The notes beneath the pieces were generated by a model. That model was not told where the DNA came from. It searched no databases and saw only the letters and a program-made list of their open reading frames with translations. Position numbers and translations under genes: made by a program. From positions 62,001 to 126,000 of the forward strand of contig NW_027102719.1 in the NCBI RefSeq assembly GCF_036373705.1: a DNA stretch of 64,000 nt. The letters run 5' to 3'. This document shows, in pieces, positions 1 to 10,250 of the stretch (positions are counted from its first letter, which is position 1; every line of letters begins with the position of its first letter). Origin of the DNA: Amia ocellicauda (lineage: Eukaryota > Chordata > Actinopteri > Amiiformes > Amiidae).

Positions 1-318
1 ATGTCCCGCTGCGTGAGGCTTCCTCTAGTTCAACTGCGTGATGAGCTTTCTTTTCATACTTTCCCTACCATGGAAGATACTCTCAAAAAGTGGATACAAA
101 ATATTTGGTGTGAGCAGTTCAGCATAACCCCTCATACTATCGTCTGCAGTCGCCACTTTCAAGAGGAAGATATGAGTGAGCCTAAGCTCCAGCCTAAACG
201 GTCCCGAATTAATAAATTGGACAGTTTACTGTACAACCATGATAATAAGAAATCAATTCTGTACAACATGAAAAACAGGACAAAAATCATTTCACTGATG
301 AACAGGGGTGATTTCTAG
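1..318 (+). pseudogene. THAP-domain-like remnant, copy 1
   Basis: The reading frame of 105 residues resembles a THAP zinc-finger DNA-binding domain. It has the SFHTFP motif, a conserved Trp in KKWIQNI, the proline in ITPHT and the closing CSRHF pair (Cys-x2-His). The opening Cys-x2-Cys is missing: only one Cys remains near residue 4, so a normal zinc site cannot form. No AVPTxF-type motif follows, and the frame ends about 40 residues after the domain. THAP domains occur in host transcription factors and in P-element-like transposases; this fragment could come from either. The start shown is the window edge. In the other copies the open frame begins further upstream. Confidence 0.55.
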
Positions 319-2692
319 GATTTTGAAAATGGGGCGGGGGCCATAAGGAGGCCATGATTATTACAGAGAGGTCTGCTAGGGGGGTCTGGGGGCATGCTTT
401 TAAAATTGGTTTTAAAAACTCGGTTTGTAAGTCAAGATTGAAGCAAATTACAAGGATAAGATGGGCTATTCTTAACAATCCAGCATTAATGTACCACCAT
501 ATTTGCTACCATTTGCTAGTGACTAATGTATTTTAAAATGAACACAATAGACAACGGTGATGCCTTCTTGCCATGAACACAAGACAATACAGACAACTTT
601 TCCACCCGCCTCACCCCCAAAAGTGTTTCAATATGGACACATTCCTTGAGCATGTGTTCAGTGCAAGAGGGAATGGTATTAGTGAACAAAATAGGGTCCC
701 CTTAATATGCAAAAATAAAGAAAATGCCTGACTGGAGAGAATGGGTACACAACTCCCCCCAACATCACTAGAATGCATCTTTAACACTGTATGTTAAGAA
801 GTACCTTTTACAACAAAGTGTTATGACCTCAAACAAGTATTTACATGCAAAACAAAATCTATGTATTAATGTCTGAACAATAAGTTATGAGTGTAACATT
901 CAATCCCTGGACCCTTATGTAACATTATATACTGTGCAAATATATACAAATAGGTCAAATAAAAAACAGCACTTATTTGTTCAATACATGGCAAAAAGGT
1001 GCTAAAATGCTTTACCAAGAAAAGAACACAAAAACTTGTGAGCTAAAACATATTTTTTTAACAATCAATAACAAACAATAAATAACATTAACGATAGTAT
1101 TATTTTTACTAAAAAGAATATCATATTTGTTTTAGTTAATATGATTAATGTATATAAAAAGTATTTACTTTGAAAAACCACACTATTAAATGAAAATACA
1201 TTTTAACACTATAACAAGGTAATATAGTACAAATATAACTGAAGAAACAGTAACAGCTAAACACTCAAAGATAGAGGAGGAGCAACCTCCTCTGCCTCTG
1301 TGGACCAGCCTCCTCTGATGTATGGTAACCCTAAACTAGCTATCACCATTCATCAAATTGTCAGTGTCATAGCAGAAATAAAATCCAGCACAGCAAGAGT
1401 ATTTCAATGGTCAACTTACTGTGCACTGTCTGGTCCTGAGACTGACCTGCAGTGCGCATTGGAGAGCAGAGCGCAGCAGCAGGTGTGTTTGATGCAGAAC
1501 TGCTCTCTTGCACCTCTATGCACCAGCCTCCTCTGGTATGTAAGTAGGTAGCAGTGGCCACACTGAACACAGGGCCCGATCTGTAATCAGTGTATACCAG
1601 TGATGGCACCAGTGACTTTTCTAGTCTTAAACCCCCCCCACCAAGAATTGGGTCTGAGTTCATGGTCATTGTGCTTGTACATTAGTGTATGCGTACAGTT
1701 ACAATGTTACAGTATCCTTGTATGTGCTCGCTTTGCTTTGTGGAATGATGTTCTTTGCTTTATTGTTGTGTGTTTCAGATGATCATTTTATCATTTTCAG
1801 AGTTAGCATAACTAAAGATTCAGCAATAGTTTGGTGTTCATATGTGTGTAGTGTTATCGCTTTTCAATATAGTGTGCCCAGTGTGCATAATGAGAAACAT
1901 GTTCAGCTCATCTGCTCTGATGTTACGGATATCAAAAATGTCAACCCTCCACAGACACACACACACAGAGACACAGACACAGACGCACTGATAGGGACAA
2001 ATTTTACTCCCTCAATAAACAGGCGGACAAGGAATAATCAGGACCTGATTTAACTGAAATAATACCAAAAAAGATTATTGAGCTACAACGAAGCGCTCCG
2101 GAGATGGTCACTGGGCAAGACACATCTAAAGTTTTTCTAAAGAACTTGCTATCATATACAAGAGGACTCCCTTTGGTTTCTGGGCAACTAGATGATGGTA
2201 ATGAGGTACCTCAAACTTTAACACACACGTCTCCTGTGTCTTACATTATGTTCTTTCTATGTCCTTGGATGAAAATGTTTTTCTAAAAATCACCTGCACA
2301 GAACTACTGTACCTGTCCTCTCCGGAGCCATACACAAAGCTTAAATTCATATATGGGTTACACAATCTTGCTGCAACAATGGTGGGAATATAATATATTT
2401 GGCACTCAGACAGGGCACTGTCCCACATCACACACAGAGACACACACACACAAGCACAGACACACACAGACAGCCAGACAGACACAGACAGTGTGCTTGA
2501 CAAATACTTCCCCTCACAGTCAAGTCAACATGAGCCGCATTATCTAAAAGAAGAACCCATCATTTCCTTTTGTGTCAATATCAGCGAGACAGGGATTTAA
2601 AAACACATCTGAAAATGCTACTTGTACAATCACGCTGAGATGCCCCGTCATCAGTAGGCATGCAGAACAGTATGGTGACAAATGTCTTGTGT

Positions 2693-2783
2693 GGCTCTGT
2701 GGCGCAATGGATAGTGTGTTGGACTTCTAGTTAAAAGGACAGTGGTCATTCAAAGGCTGTGGATTTGAGTCCCACCAGAGTCT
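2693..2783 (+). pseudogene. tRNA-Arg(UCU) pseudogene with intron, block A1
   Basis: The sequence lines up with the intron-containing tRNA-Arg at 59192-59282. The anticodon is still TCT. Changes hit the D-arm (GCGC to GTGTG-like), the intron and the T-arm (the T-loop reads TTTGAGT and its stem is weakened), so it is probably not functional. Confidence 0.7.
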
Positions 2784-3548
2784 GTACTTATTCCCTTAAA
2801 CTTAGTGCTTGCTAGTCTGCCTCATGACAGCCAGAGGTATCTTGCAGTCAAGTGCCTCGCTGAGACCTTCACTTCTTACTTTTCTGGAATGCTGACTTTG
2901 TCCCAAATCCTTGCCTGACTATCAAGACCTCATACGCTGCTTCTTTTCCTAGCCACTGTCACTGTACCAGTCCCCCTCCGTGTCAGTTGAATCTCTGGGA
3001 ACAGCTGGATCAGGTGGCCTTGTACTTAAGGCCATGGACTACTAAGCCGTTGTGTTTTGCACCCGTGGCTTTCTATCCCACCTTCGTTGTGGGCATTCCT
3101 TGTTTGACATTTCTTGACGACTGACGCCATGTACGTCCAATGGACAGTTCCAAGATTCGCAAGACAGAGCTACTTGTGCATTATTGCCCGCTTAACCTGG
3201 CTGCCTCTCGAGTGAGCAAAGCATGGAAAGTGGCTGCAACAGAAATCAAGACGGTGGAATCGTACAGAGTATACACCACGCTCGTCGGGAGGGATGGACC
3301 TGCAAGATCTTGCCTAACCCTGCTATGATGGGCTGAAAAGCATACCCATTGCACTTGCTTGCAAGCTGAAGACTCAAGTCAACATGAGCCGCTTTTACCA
3401 AATAGAAGAACCCATCATTTCCATCCGTCTCAATATCTGCGAGACAGGGATTTAAAAAACACAGCTGTAAATGCTACTTGTCAAATCACGCTGAGACGCC
3501 CGGTCATCTTCAGGCATGCAGAAGAGTATCTTCGTCGTACAGTTTTGT

Positions 3549-3586
3549 GGTTCTGTGTCCCAATGGATAGTGTGCTGGACTTCTAG
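3549..3586 (+). pseudogene. tRNA-Arg 5'-half fragment
   Basis: About 38 bases match the first exon of the neighbouring tRNA-Arg copies up to the anticodon-loop TTCTAG and then run into a CA repeat. The same truncated half is found at 22105-22142 and 59880-59917. Confidence 0.6.
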
Positions 3587-3740
3587 TGACACACACACAC
3601 ACACACAGACACTACAATTCAATATTCAATGTGCAAACAAGTTTAGCCTTGAGAAACAGAACTCTCTCAATCAAGAAATCATGAATATACATTATAAATC
3701 GATTCAGAATTTGCATAATACCATTGTATATTTACTGCGT

Positions 3741-4260
3741 TCCCATCCCTGCACTCTCTCATTCATCCAATCTTGCCCAGTCAGCGAGAGAAGCCACGTA
3801 CATGCTTTGCCTTCCTCTCCCTCTCCCTTCACTGCCAGTTCAGCGATGACATCTCAGAACTCTCTCACAGCTGACTTCTATGACATCACAGAGTGCATCA
3901 ATTCCGTGGCTTCCCATATGTCGCCACACTGTCAGTGTTGACTTTCTCACTCACTATGCCAAGCTTTCTCGGAAACACTTGGAATACGTGGTTGAGTTTG
4001 TACCACTTTTGGAGGTTTTGCCCACCTGGGGCGAGGCTGTGATCCAGCTGAAAAGCAATTCGGGCATGTGGGCAGGGAAAGATGTATTTGTGATGAAGAG
4101 AAACCCAGGTCGATGATGTTTCCAACCAGCCCCATCGGTCCAGCCACAGACACACACACAGACTGCCACAGACACACAGACAGCCATAGATAGACAGACA
4201 AACACACAGACAGTGTGCCTGACAAAAACTTCCCCTCACAGTCAAGTCAACATGAGTCGT
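3741..4260. repeat. R repeat with coding-like stretch (copy in B1)
   Basis: This roughly 400-base unit, followed by CACA/GACA-rich sequence, recurs at 22692-23105, 37128-37620 and 60453-60866. All copies share an open stretch with residues like EFVPLLEVLP and AVIQLKS at 3950-4080. I do not recognise the family. The frame is short in every copy, so I treat it as a repeat rather than a gene. Confidence 0.6.
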
Positions 4261-4413
4261 ATTATCTAAAAGAAGAACCCATCATTTCCTTTCGTCTCTA
4301 TATCAGAGACAGCGATTAAAAAAACACATCTGTAAATGCTACTTGTACAAGCACGCTGAGATGCCCCATCATCAGTAGGCATGCAAAAGAGTATGGTGAC
4401 CAATGTCTTGTGT

Positions 4414-4504
4414 GGTTCTTTGGCGCAATGGATGGCGCGTTGGACTTTTAGTGAAAAGGGCAGTGGTCATTCAAAGGTTGTGGGATCAAGTACCACCGGA
4501 GTCA
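4414..4504 (+). pseudogene. tRNA-Arg-derived pseudogene with anticodon changed to TTT
   Basis: The same intron-containing tRNA-Arg body, but the anticodon loop reads CTTTTAG, so the anticodon is TTT (a lysine anticodon on an arginine body). The B-box is broken (GGGATCAAGTACC instead of GGTTCGAGTCC). It stands directly in front of the gypsy remnant. Confidence 0.65.
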
Positions 4505-4558
4505 GTGCTCACTTCATGACCCGGAGGCTTTTCTTACCATCTTCAAGCGCACTGCCCG

Positions 4559-4885
4559 GTGTTGGGACTGGCCGGAGTCGGAGTGGGCGGTACGCCTGGC
4601 TCCCCTGCCACCCGAGTGCTTCGTCCCGAGGATGCCCTAGACTACAAAAGACTGAGGGACAGTGTCCTGGACCGGGTCAGTCTGACGTCGGACGGCCAGC
4701 GCCGAAAGCTCAGAAGCCTCCGGTTCGAACCTGGCTCCCGGTGCCTGCCACCGCTGGCTCAAGCCACGGAAGTTGCCGACCTGGTGGCCTTGGAGCAGTT
4801 CATCTGCCATCTCCCACGTCCAACCCGAAGGCTGGCACCAGGCTGGCAGAGAACCATCATTGCCCGGGACGATGCCACCTTCTGA
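4559..4885 (+). pseudogene. Ty3/gypsy gag (capsid-like) remnant, B1
   Basis: The open frame of 108 residues resembles the C-terminal, SCAN-like capsid part of fish gypsy Gag proteins: RPEDALDYKRLRDSVL, an FEPGSR segment and VALEQFICHLP, followed by a truncated tail. Gag packages the element RNA in cytoplasmic particles. No full-length Gag or protease is left: the next coding segment is the integrase. A copy lies at 37925-38236. The call rests on family resemblance recognised by eye. Confidence 0.55.
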
Positions 4886-5129
4886 TGCCCGACGGCGGGC
4901 ACCCTCCCTTCCGTTCCCAAGACCCCCTCTGACCCGACTGTCCTGGATACCAGCATGTTGCCAAACACCACACCTAAACATGTTTCTCCCCGACCCACTT
5001 CCCCTTCTCGCCTTGCCTGTCCCAAAAACAAAACTGTCTCCTTAGCTCCTTCTTTTTCTCTCTCCCCCGGCAGTGTGTGGTCCCCTGGAAAAACCACGGT
5101 GACGTTGCGGGCAGCCTGGACATCGCCCG

Positions 5130-6215
5130 GCCGGGTGCTCGCTAGTGAAAACTATCTATCTAATATTAAGGATCATAGGCTCTCATCTGATTTGGCTGGG
5201 GCAGGTCACCTGTGTCGTGACAAGACCTTAAGCCGGATAATGGACCGATTCTTCTGGCCAGGCATCAAAAAGGAGGTAGAAAGATGGTGTGCTGCCTGTC
5301 CGGAGTGCCAGAAGACCAATGCCAGTGCAGTACCGCGGGCTCCGCTGGTACCGCTGCCTCTCATGGAGATACCATTTGAGCGCATTGGGATGGATTTAAT
5401 CGGTCCGTTGGAGAAAAGCTCCGCGGGGTATCAATTTGTGCTGGTCATAGTAGACTACGCCACTCGGTACCTGGAGGCAATTCGTCTACGGACAATGTCA
5501 GGGACTAGGATCACCGAGGAGCTGTTTAAGGTCTTCACTCGGGTGGGGATCCCAAAGGAAATCCTGACAGATCAGGGCTCTCCATTCATGTCACGCGTGA
5601 TGCGAGACCTCTGTAGGCTGCTGGGGATAAAGTCCATCAGGACCTCAATCTATCATCCCCAGACAGACGCCCTAGTGGAGCTCTTTAATAAAACCCTAAA
5701 GAACATGATCTGTAAGTTTGTGAGCACAGACGCTTGGGACTGGGACAAGTTATTGCCACCCCTGCTGTTCGCTGTACGCGAGGTGCCCCAGACGTCCACT
5801 GGCTTCTCTCCCTTCGAGCTGCTGTACGGGAGGCGGCTGAGGGGCATCCTCGACTTAATAAAGGAGGACTGGGAGGCGACCGCCCCCTCCCAGACCTCTA
5901 TGGTACAGCACATCCTGGACCTGAGAGATCGGCTATCGGCACTGGGGAAACTTGCACAGTTGCATCTCTTACAGGCCCAGGAGCGACAACAGCGCATGTA
6001 CAACAGGAGAGCCCGGTTACGATCGTTCACCCAAGGACAAGGTACTGGTGTTATTCCCAAATTCAACATCTAAACTGCTGGCTAAGTGGCAGGGACCCTT
6101 TTTGGTCACACGCCGCTTAGGGGATGTTGATTATGAAGTGTGTCGCCCAGATCGTCGGAGGTAAAAGCAGATCTATCATCTGAACATGCTGAAGAAGTGG
6201 CGAGAGCAGGAAGCA
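5130..6215 (+). pseudogene. Ty3/gypsy integrase with GPY/F tail, B1
   Basis: The frame encodes a retrotransposon integrase, which inserts element DNA into the host chromosome. In order it has a zinc-binding region (GHLCRDKTL, then CAACPEC), the catalytic core with Asp in GMDLIGP, Asp in LTDQGSPF and Glu in LVELFNKTL (D,D,E all present), and a GPY/F-type tail (LLAKWQGPF, DYEV, YHLNMLKKW). A frameshift near 6030 moves the tail out of the core frame, and a stop codon falls at 6162-6164. Sequence just before the zinc region is deleted by comparison with 34518-34905. Reverse transcriptase follows directly, which is the Gmr1-like order rather than the usual RT-RNaseH-INT. Confidence 0.85.
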
Positions 6216-7178
6216 TTGGGTGCTTTTAGTTCCCCCCACAATAAAGAGTCTGAAGCCGCTGTTTCTGAGGTTCGCACTGAACTCAATTTAACAAACGCCC
6301 ATTTAACAAACGCCCAGAAACAGCAGGTTCGCTCTTTATTGTGCCGCTTCCAGCATGTCTTTTCTCACCGACCCGTGCTCACACCTCTCATTGAACACCA
6401 CATCCACACAGCACTGGACCACTGCGTGCGTGTCAAACCCTATCGCACCCCCTATTACAAAAAGTAGGCTGTCAATGAAGAGGTGCAGAAGATGTTGGAG
6501 CTGGGAGTCATTGAAAAGTCACAATCGGAATGGTGTAGCCCTATAGTCTTGGTGCCAAAGCCTGACGGCAGCACTAGATTCTGCGTTGATTATAGGGAGC
6601 TCAATGCAGTGTCTAGGGTTGATGCCTATCCGATGCCCCGTGTGGATGAGTTGCTGGATCGGCTGGGCGCTGCTCACGGAAAACCCGGGCGAGTGAACAG
6701 TTGGGAGGAGGGAGACCAAGTATCTGGGGTACCTCTTAGGAGGGGGGCAGGTACGGCCAGTCGTTGACAAGGTGACCGCTATTGCCTCCTGTCCGCCTCC
6801 TAAGTCCAAAAAGGAAGTTCGGCAGTTTTTGGGGTTTTCCGGGTATTATCGCCAGTTTCTGCCGGACTTTGCCACCCTGGCTTACCCCCTGACCGAACTG
6901 ACGCGAAAAGGTGCTCCAGATACGGTCCAGTGGACGGAGCAGTGCCAGATGGCTTTCCAGGCGATTAAGGACCGCCTCTGCCAACACCCTTTTTTTAAAT
7001 GCCTTGACTTCTCTCTCCCTTTCATTCTACAGACCGACGCCTGAGAAGTTGGAGTGGGCACGGTCCTGTCCCAGAGTGTTGGGGGTCAGGAACACCCCGT
7101 CCTCTATCTAAGCAAACAATTATCGCCCAGGAGCGTAAATATAGCACCATTGAAAAGGAGTGTCTCGCTATAAAGTGG
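6186..7178 (+). pseudogene. Ty3/gypsy reverse transcriptase / RNase H, deleted core, B1
   Basis: The linker and finger part of reverse transcriptase is readable (SPIVLVPKPDG, FCVDYRELN, AYPMPRVDELL). A stop codon breaks it at 6465-6467. At about 6680-6715 the frame jumps to the thumb (KYLGYLLGGGQVRP), so the palm with the catalytic Asp-Asp motif is gone. The connection domain follows (FLGFSGYYRQFLPDF, LTRKGAPD), then the start of RNase H (LQTDA, stop at 7042-7044). RNase H is cut off after CLAIKWAV-like sequence at about 7178, where it joins the inside of the LTR at a shared CTGTGCC. The element cannot copy itself. Confidence 0.85.
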
Positions 7179-7432
7179 GCTGTGCCCTGTTTATTTAATC
7201 CCTCTCCCTCCCCGACGGAAGCAGCTAACCGACAAGAAGGTGGACTGAGTCTATTACCCCTGTCTGCCCGGAGCACCCCGATTGTGGACACTTTTTGCTT
7301 TTGCTTTTGATTTTGTTTTTGTTTTGTATCTCCGCCCTTTTTTGACATACCTGAACAAAATAAAGCCCGGACACAACCGAAACCGGAGACTCTCCCTCTC
7401 TCTCTCCCCGTTATTTGTGTCCGGCTTTCACA
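7179..7432 (+). mobile_element. Partial 3' LTR of the gypsy element, B1
   Basis: This matches the 3' two thirds of the LTRs at 22300-22686 (reverse strand) and 33880-34253. It contains a TATA-like TATTTAATCC box, the AATAAAGCCCGGACAC polyadenylation region and ends in TTTCACA. Its 5' part was lost in the deletion that removed RNase H. Confidence 0.75.
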
Positions 7433-7844
7433 GTAGGCTATTCAAGAAGGGGGGCTCAAAGATGGCCAGATATAAATTTATCTATTTTATTTTATTTTAT
7501 TTATTGTGCTTTGTTGGCACAGTGTTTAATGTTCAGTCTTAAATACATATTTTTTAATTGTAGTTTTGTAATTGATTTTGTCTTTGAAAAGCAAGACAAA
7601 ATAATAAAAAGCACATTTTAGACTATTTAATTTATGCAATGGTGAAAAAATTGTCAAAATAACTGAAATGTAAAAAACAACAAACAAAAAAAAACTATCA
7701 AAACAATCTGATGCATTTATAAGAACAATAACGGTCAATGCATTTGACAAATAAAAAAAACATCAAAACATTCAAAAACAGTGAAACCAGTGCTATTTAG
7801 AAATAATTAATACAATAATTTCCATAATTTCTTTACGTACTGTT
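7433..7844. other. AT-rich flank with the end of a LINE fragment
   Basis: No gene is visible. The last bases before 7849 are the tail of the LINE reverse-transcriptase fragment that is longer in the second unit (41112-41335). The GGAAA at 7845-7849 is the junction where the first unit lost 4,360 bases. Confidence 0.5.
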
Positions 7845-7849
7845 GGAAA

Positions 7850-8465
7850 CATTTTACTGTCCCTCGGATTTATAAGGAATAGATGAGTCACCTACACGGC
7901 CAAAATTGCAGGCATTTGCTTTAATTTGTGTTAAATCCCAAAGTTTTTCATCACAGCGGTGGTATGAGAAGTATCGCTGGATGGAATACAGCATAGCCAG
8001 AAATGCAATTATCTGTAGATATGCAGGCATTTGTTCTGATTCCCACACCGAAGAAACATTCACTAAAAATGGTTTTAAAGATTTTAAGCATTTGAATCAG
8101 AGCCGTTCAAAACATGAAGCAAGCAACTGGTACTGTCCATCCGAAGGTTACAGACAAAGCCACACAGAAACATTTTTAATCGGTTAAATCGGGATTCCAG
8201 GAAGGCTTATTTGAGAGGAATTGTGATTAAAGCTGTGACTGACATTCTGATGTACTGCACAAAGCAGTGAATTCCAATCAGGGGTCTCAGAGAAGCTCTA
8301 AATAAAGGACATTTCTCTGAGCTATTTAAAGTAAACATGATAGTGAAATACAAACCTGTGTTGAAGAACTCCGCAAAAATGCAACACTATGAGCCCTGAT
8401 ACTCCAAAAGAGCTACTGCTTTACCATCACGCACACCTCATCACAGGGTACATTTCATGACCAGC
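7850..8465 (+). pseudogene. hAT transposase remnant with TTF-type zinc finger, C1
   Basis: The frame at 7906-8187 resembles the TTF-type zinc-finger region of hAT-family, transposon-derived proteins (RWYEKYRWMEYS, FTKNGFKDFKHL, SRSKHEASN). Downstream, broken by stops, come segments like LREALNKGHFSEL and YKPVLK that fit the start of the transposase core. The second cysteine pair looks degraded. The 5' part present in the other copy (45048-45535) is missing because of the deletion at GGAAA. The remnant ends before the (TAT)n repeat. Confidence 0.65.
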
Positions 8466-8469
8466 ATCA

Positions 8470-8534
8470 GTTCAGTATAGACCAGTGTCTCTATGGTTAC
8501 CTTTTCCCAGTACAGACAAGTGTGTCTCTATGGC

Positions 8535-8592
<58 letters not shown>

Positions 8593-9062
8593 TCTTGGCA
8601 GATGCCCTTATCCAGTGCTATACAAATTGCAAGAATACAGTTAAGGCATCAAATATTACAAATACAAATTTACATTGTACAAAGCAATTCAAAATATAAT
8701 ACATTTTACAACTTCCAATTTACACAGGTAAGTACAGTAAGTTAGGTCATACATCCTGGAACGTAAAAGCTAAGTGCTGTCAAGATGTAAGGCCACAGTC
8801 AAGGGTTACAGGAAAGTGAGCAAGAGGGAAATCAATCAATAATACAAGTATTAGTAACACAAGAAGCATGATCAAATGCTGTGAAGTGCTATCTTCCAGG
8901 GAATAAAAGGACTAATACGTAATATTACTAATGGTTACCTATGTAGAAGCCCCAGTATAGAACAGTGTCTCTATGGTTACCTATGTAGAAGCCCCAGTAT
9001 AGACCAGTGTGTCTCTATGGTTAGCTATATAGAAGCCCCAGTACAGAACAGTGCGTCTCTGT
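8470..9062. repeat. TAT microsatellite, SINE-like segment and minisatellite units
   Basis: A (TAT)n tract lies at 8535-8592 (shorter and interrupted at 46221-46263). After it, TTGGCAGATGCCCTTATCC is a motif common in fish dispersed repeats, so 8593-8760 may be a SINE-like segment. Units of the CCAGTATAGACCAGTGTGTC minisatellite occur at 8475-8530 and 8930-9062. No coding sequence is seen. Confidence 0.5.
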
Positions 9063-9341
9063 GTGTAGAGTCACAAACACACAGAGGGAATTCTAGATGG
9101 GCAGGAACCAGAACCCTTGGATGATCTAGAGCTAGAGAGGGAGGATTCCCCTGTTGTGAGACGCTCCTAGAGATATAACAAGGGTACACTTCCAGTAAGC
9201 TTAATAGAAGGGTATTTACAAAAAATATGCAGTGTATTGTCATTATAGATCACAGACCCCTTAAAAGGTATCCTGAAATTGCCTTGAATGTTTTGATATA
9301 TAACCTGTATTAATTCAGCAGGTTTTCAACAGGGGGGATAC

Positions 9342-10250
9342 TGTAAGGGATACTACTTTGTTCAGAATACGGTATTGTTACATTAAGAACACCAGAGAGG
9401 TCTAATGTAATGGATGGCTTCGCAAACCAACTGAATTACTGAATCGCCTAACCTGCTGTCCAATCGGAATGTAGCTTTCTCGAGAAAAAGGGTGGGCTGT
9501 AGTTCGGGAAGAGTAGTCGCCATGATTAGTTGAGTGTGCAAATTGGAGCTGTGTAGTGTGCAGAGGAAATAAACATGTTTTTTATATGAAAACAATGAAC
9601 TTTGTTTTTGAACACTGGCCTGGAATTGTGTATCTTTTCAAGTTTTTTTTTAGAAGAGACTGTTCTAGGTGCAAAGTGAACGGGACCCGTGTGACACGCA
9701 GTTAAGGAGAGCCCGCGTTGAACTAAGATGACTACAGTGAGATTTCCTGGACAAAGCTCGGGCAAAGGATAGCGCAGGGTGCACCTGCACCTGAGTTTTT
9801 GTCAAAAAGCATTGTGATCAGAGAAGGTAAAAAGGGAAAAACGCAAGTAAGCAGCAATAGCATTTTCTTTCTTTGAAGCATAGCATGACCATAGTTTTTC
9901 TATTGTATAAGTATCTTGGTGTAGGGGTGTCTCGCCTGTCCTGTAAGATTCGGGAGGGTAGGAATAGTTTAGTTATCCTCTCTGTTTACTTTTTGTGTGC
10001 CCCATTACTGTTAGTTCAGGTAGCCATTGTGAATTTAAATCTTGAACCCTACTTTGCCAAATTAGGTCACAGCTATACTTCGGTATGTAAAAAAATATAT
10101 AACGCAGGATGGGCACATACCTCAAATTTGGGGGGTATAGGGACAAACTGTGTTGGGGGCGCGGACTTAGATCCTTTAGTTTCTCATCCATCCAAGATAT
10201 CTAGCTTAGAACCCCTACAACAGCAGGACATTTACTAACTCCTCGTTACA
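9342..10250 (+). mobile_element. Possible LTR of an unidentified retroelement, C1
   Basis: A purine run (AGGGGGGATAC) resembling a polypurine tract is followed by a segment starting TGTAAGGGATAC and ending CTCGTTACA, so the ends are TGTAA...TTACA. An AATAAA lies at about 9567. Minisatellite units stand on both sides. No matching second LTR or pol sequence was found here, and 9063-9341 would be leftover internal sequence. The second copy is 47050-47959. Confidence 0.35.

Larger units (their letters stand above)
1..3740. repeat. Segmental duplication block A, copy 1
   Basis: This block matches 18739-22299 and 56514-60060 along its whole length. It holds a THAP-like remnant, an AT-rich stretch with no recognisable gene (about 540-1260), CA/GACA-rich repeats (1950-1990, 2430-2490) and tRNA-Arg-derived repeats (2500-2790, 3370-3590). 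Copy 1 differs from the other two more than they differ from each other. It carries about 14 extra bases near 300, about 165 extra bases at 3225-3393, and lacks the solo LTR found in the other copies. It continues directly into block B1. Confidence 0.85.

Noticed and set aside
4715..4740. B-box-like GGTTCGAACC suggesting a tRNA
   Set aside because: It is inside the gag coding remnant and no tRNA arms fold around it.
5653..6069. Minus-strand open frame of 138 residues (also 39004-39420)
   Set aside because: It is the antisense shadow of the integrase, kept open by the codon pattern of the sense frame.
8485..8745. Open frames with poly-Ile or poly-Tyr
   Set aside because: They translate the (TAT)n repeat; the copy at 46171 has interruptions and a different length.
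9342..10250. Firm call of an LTR retrotransposon
   Set aside because: Without a second LTR, primer site or pol sequence the TGTAA...TTACA ends and purine tract give only a possible call, so it is listed at low confidence.
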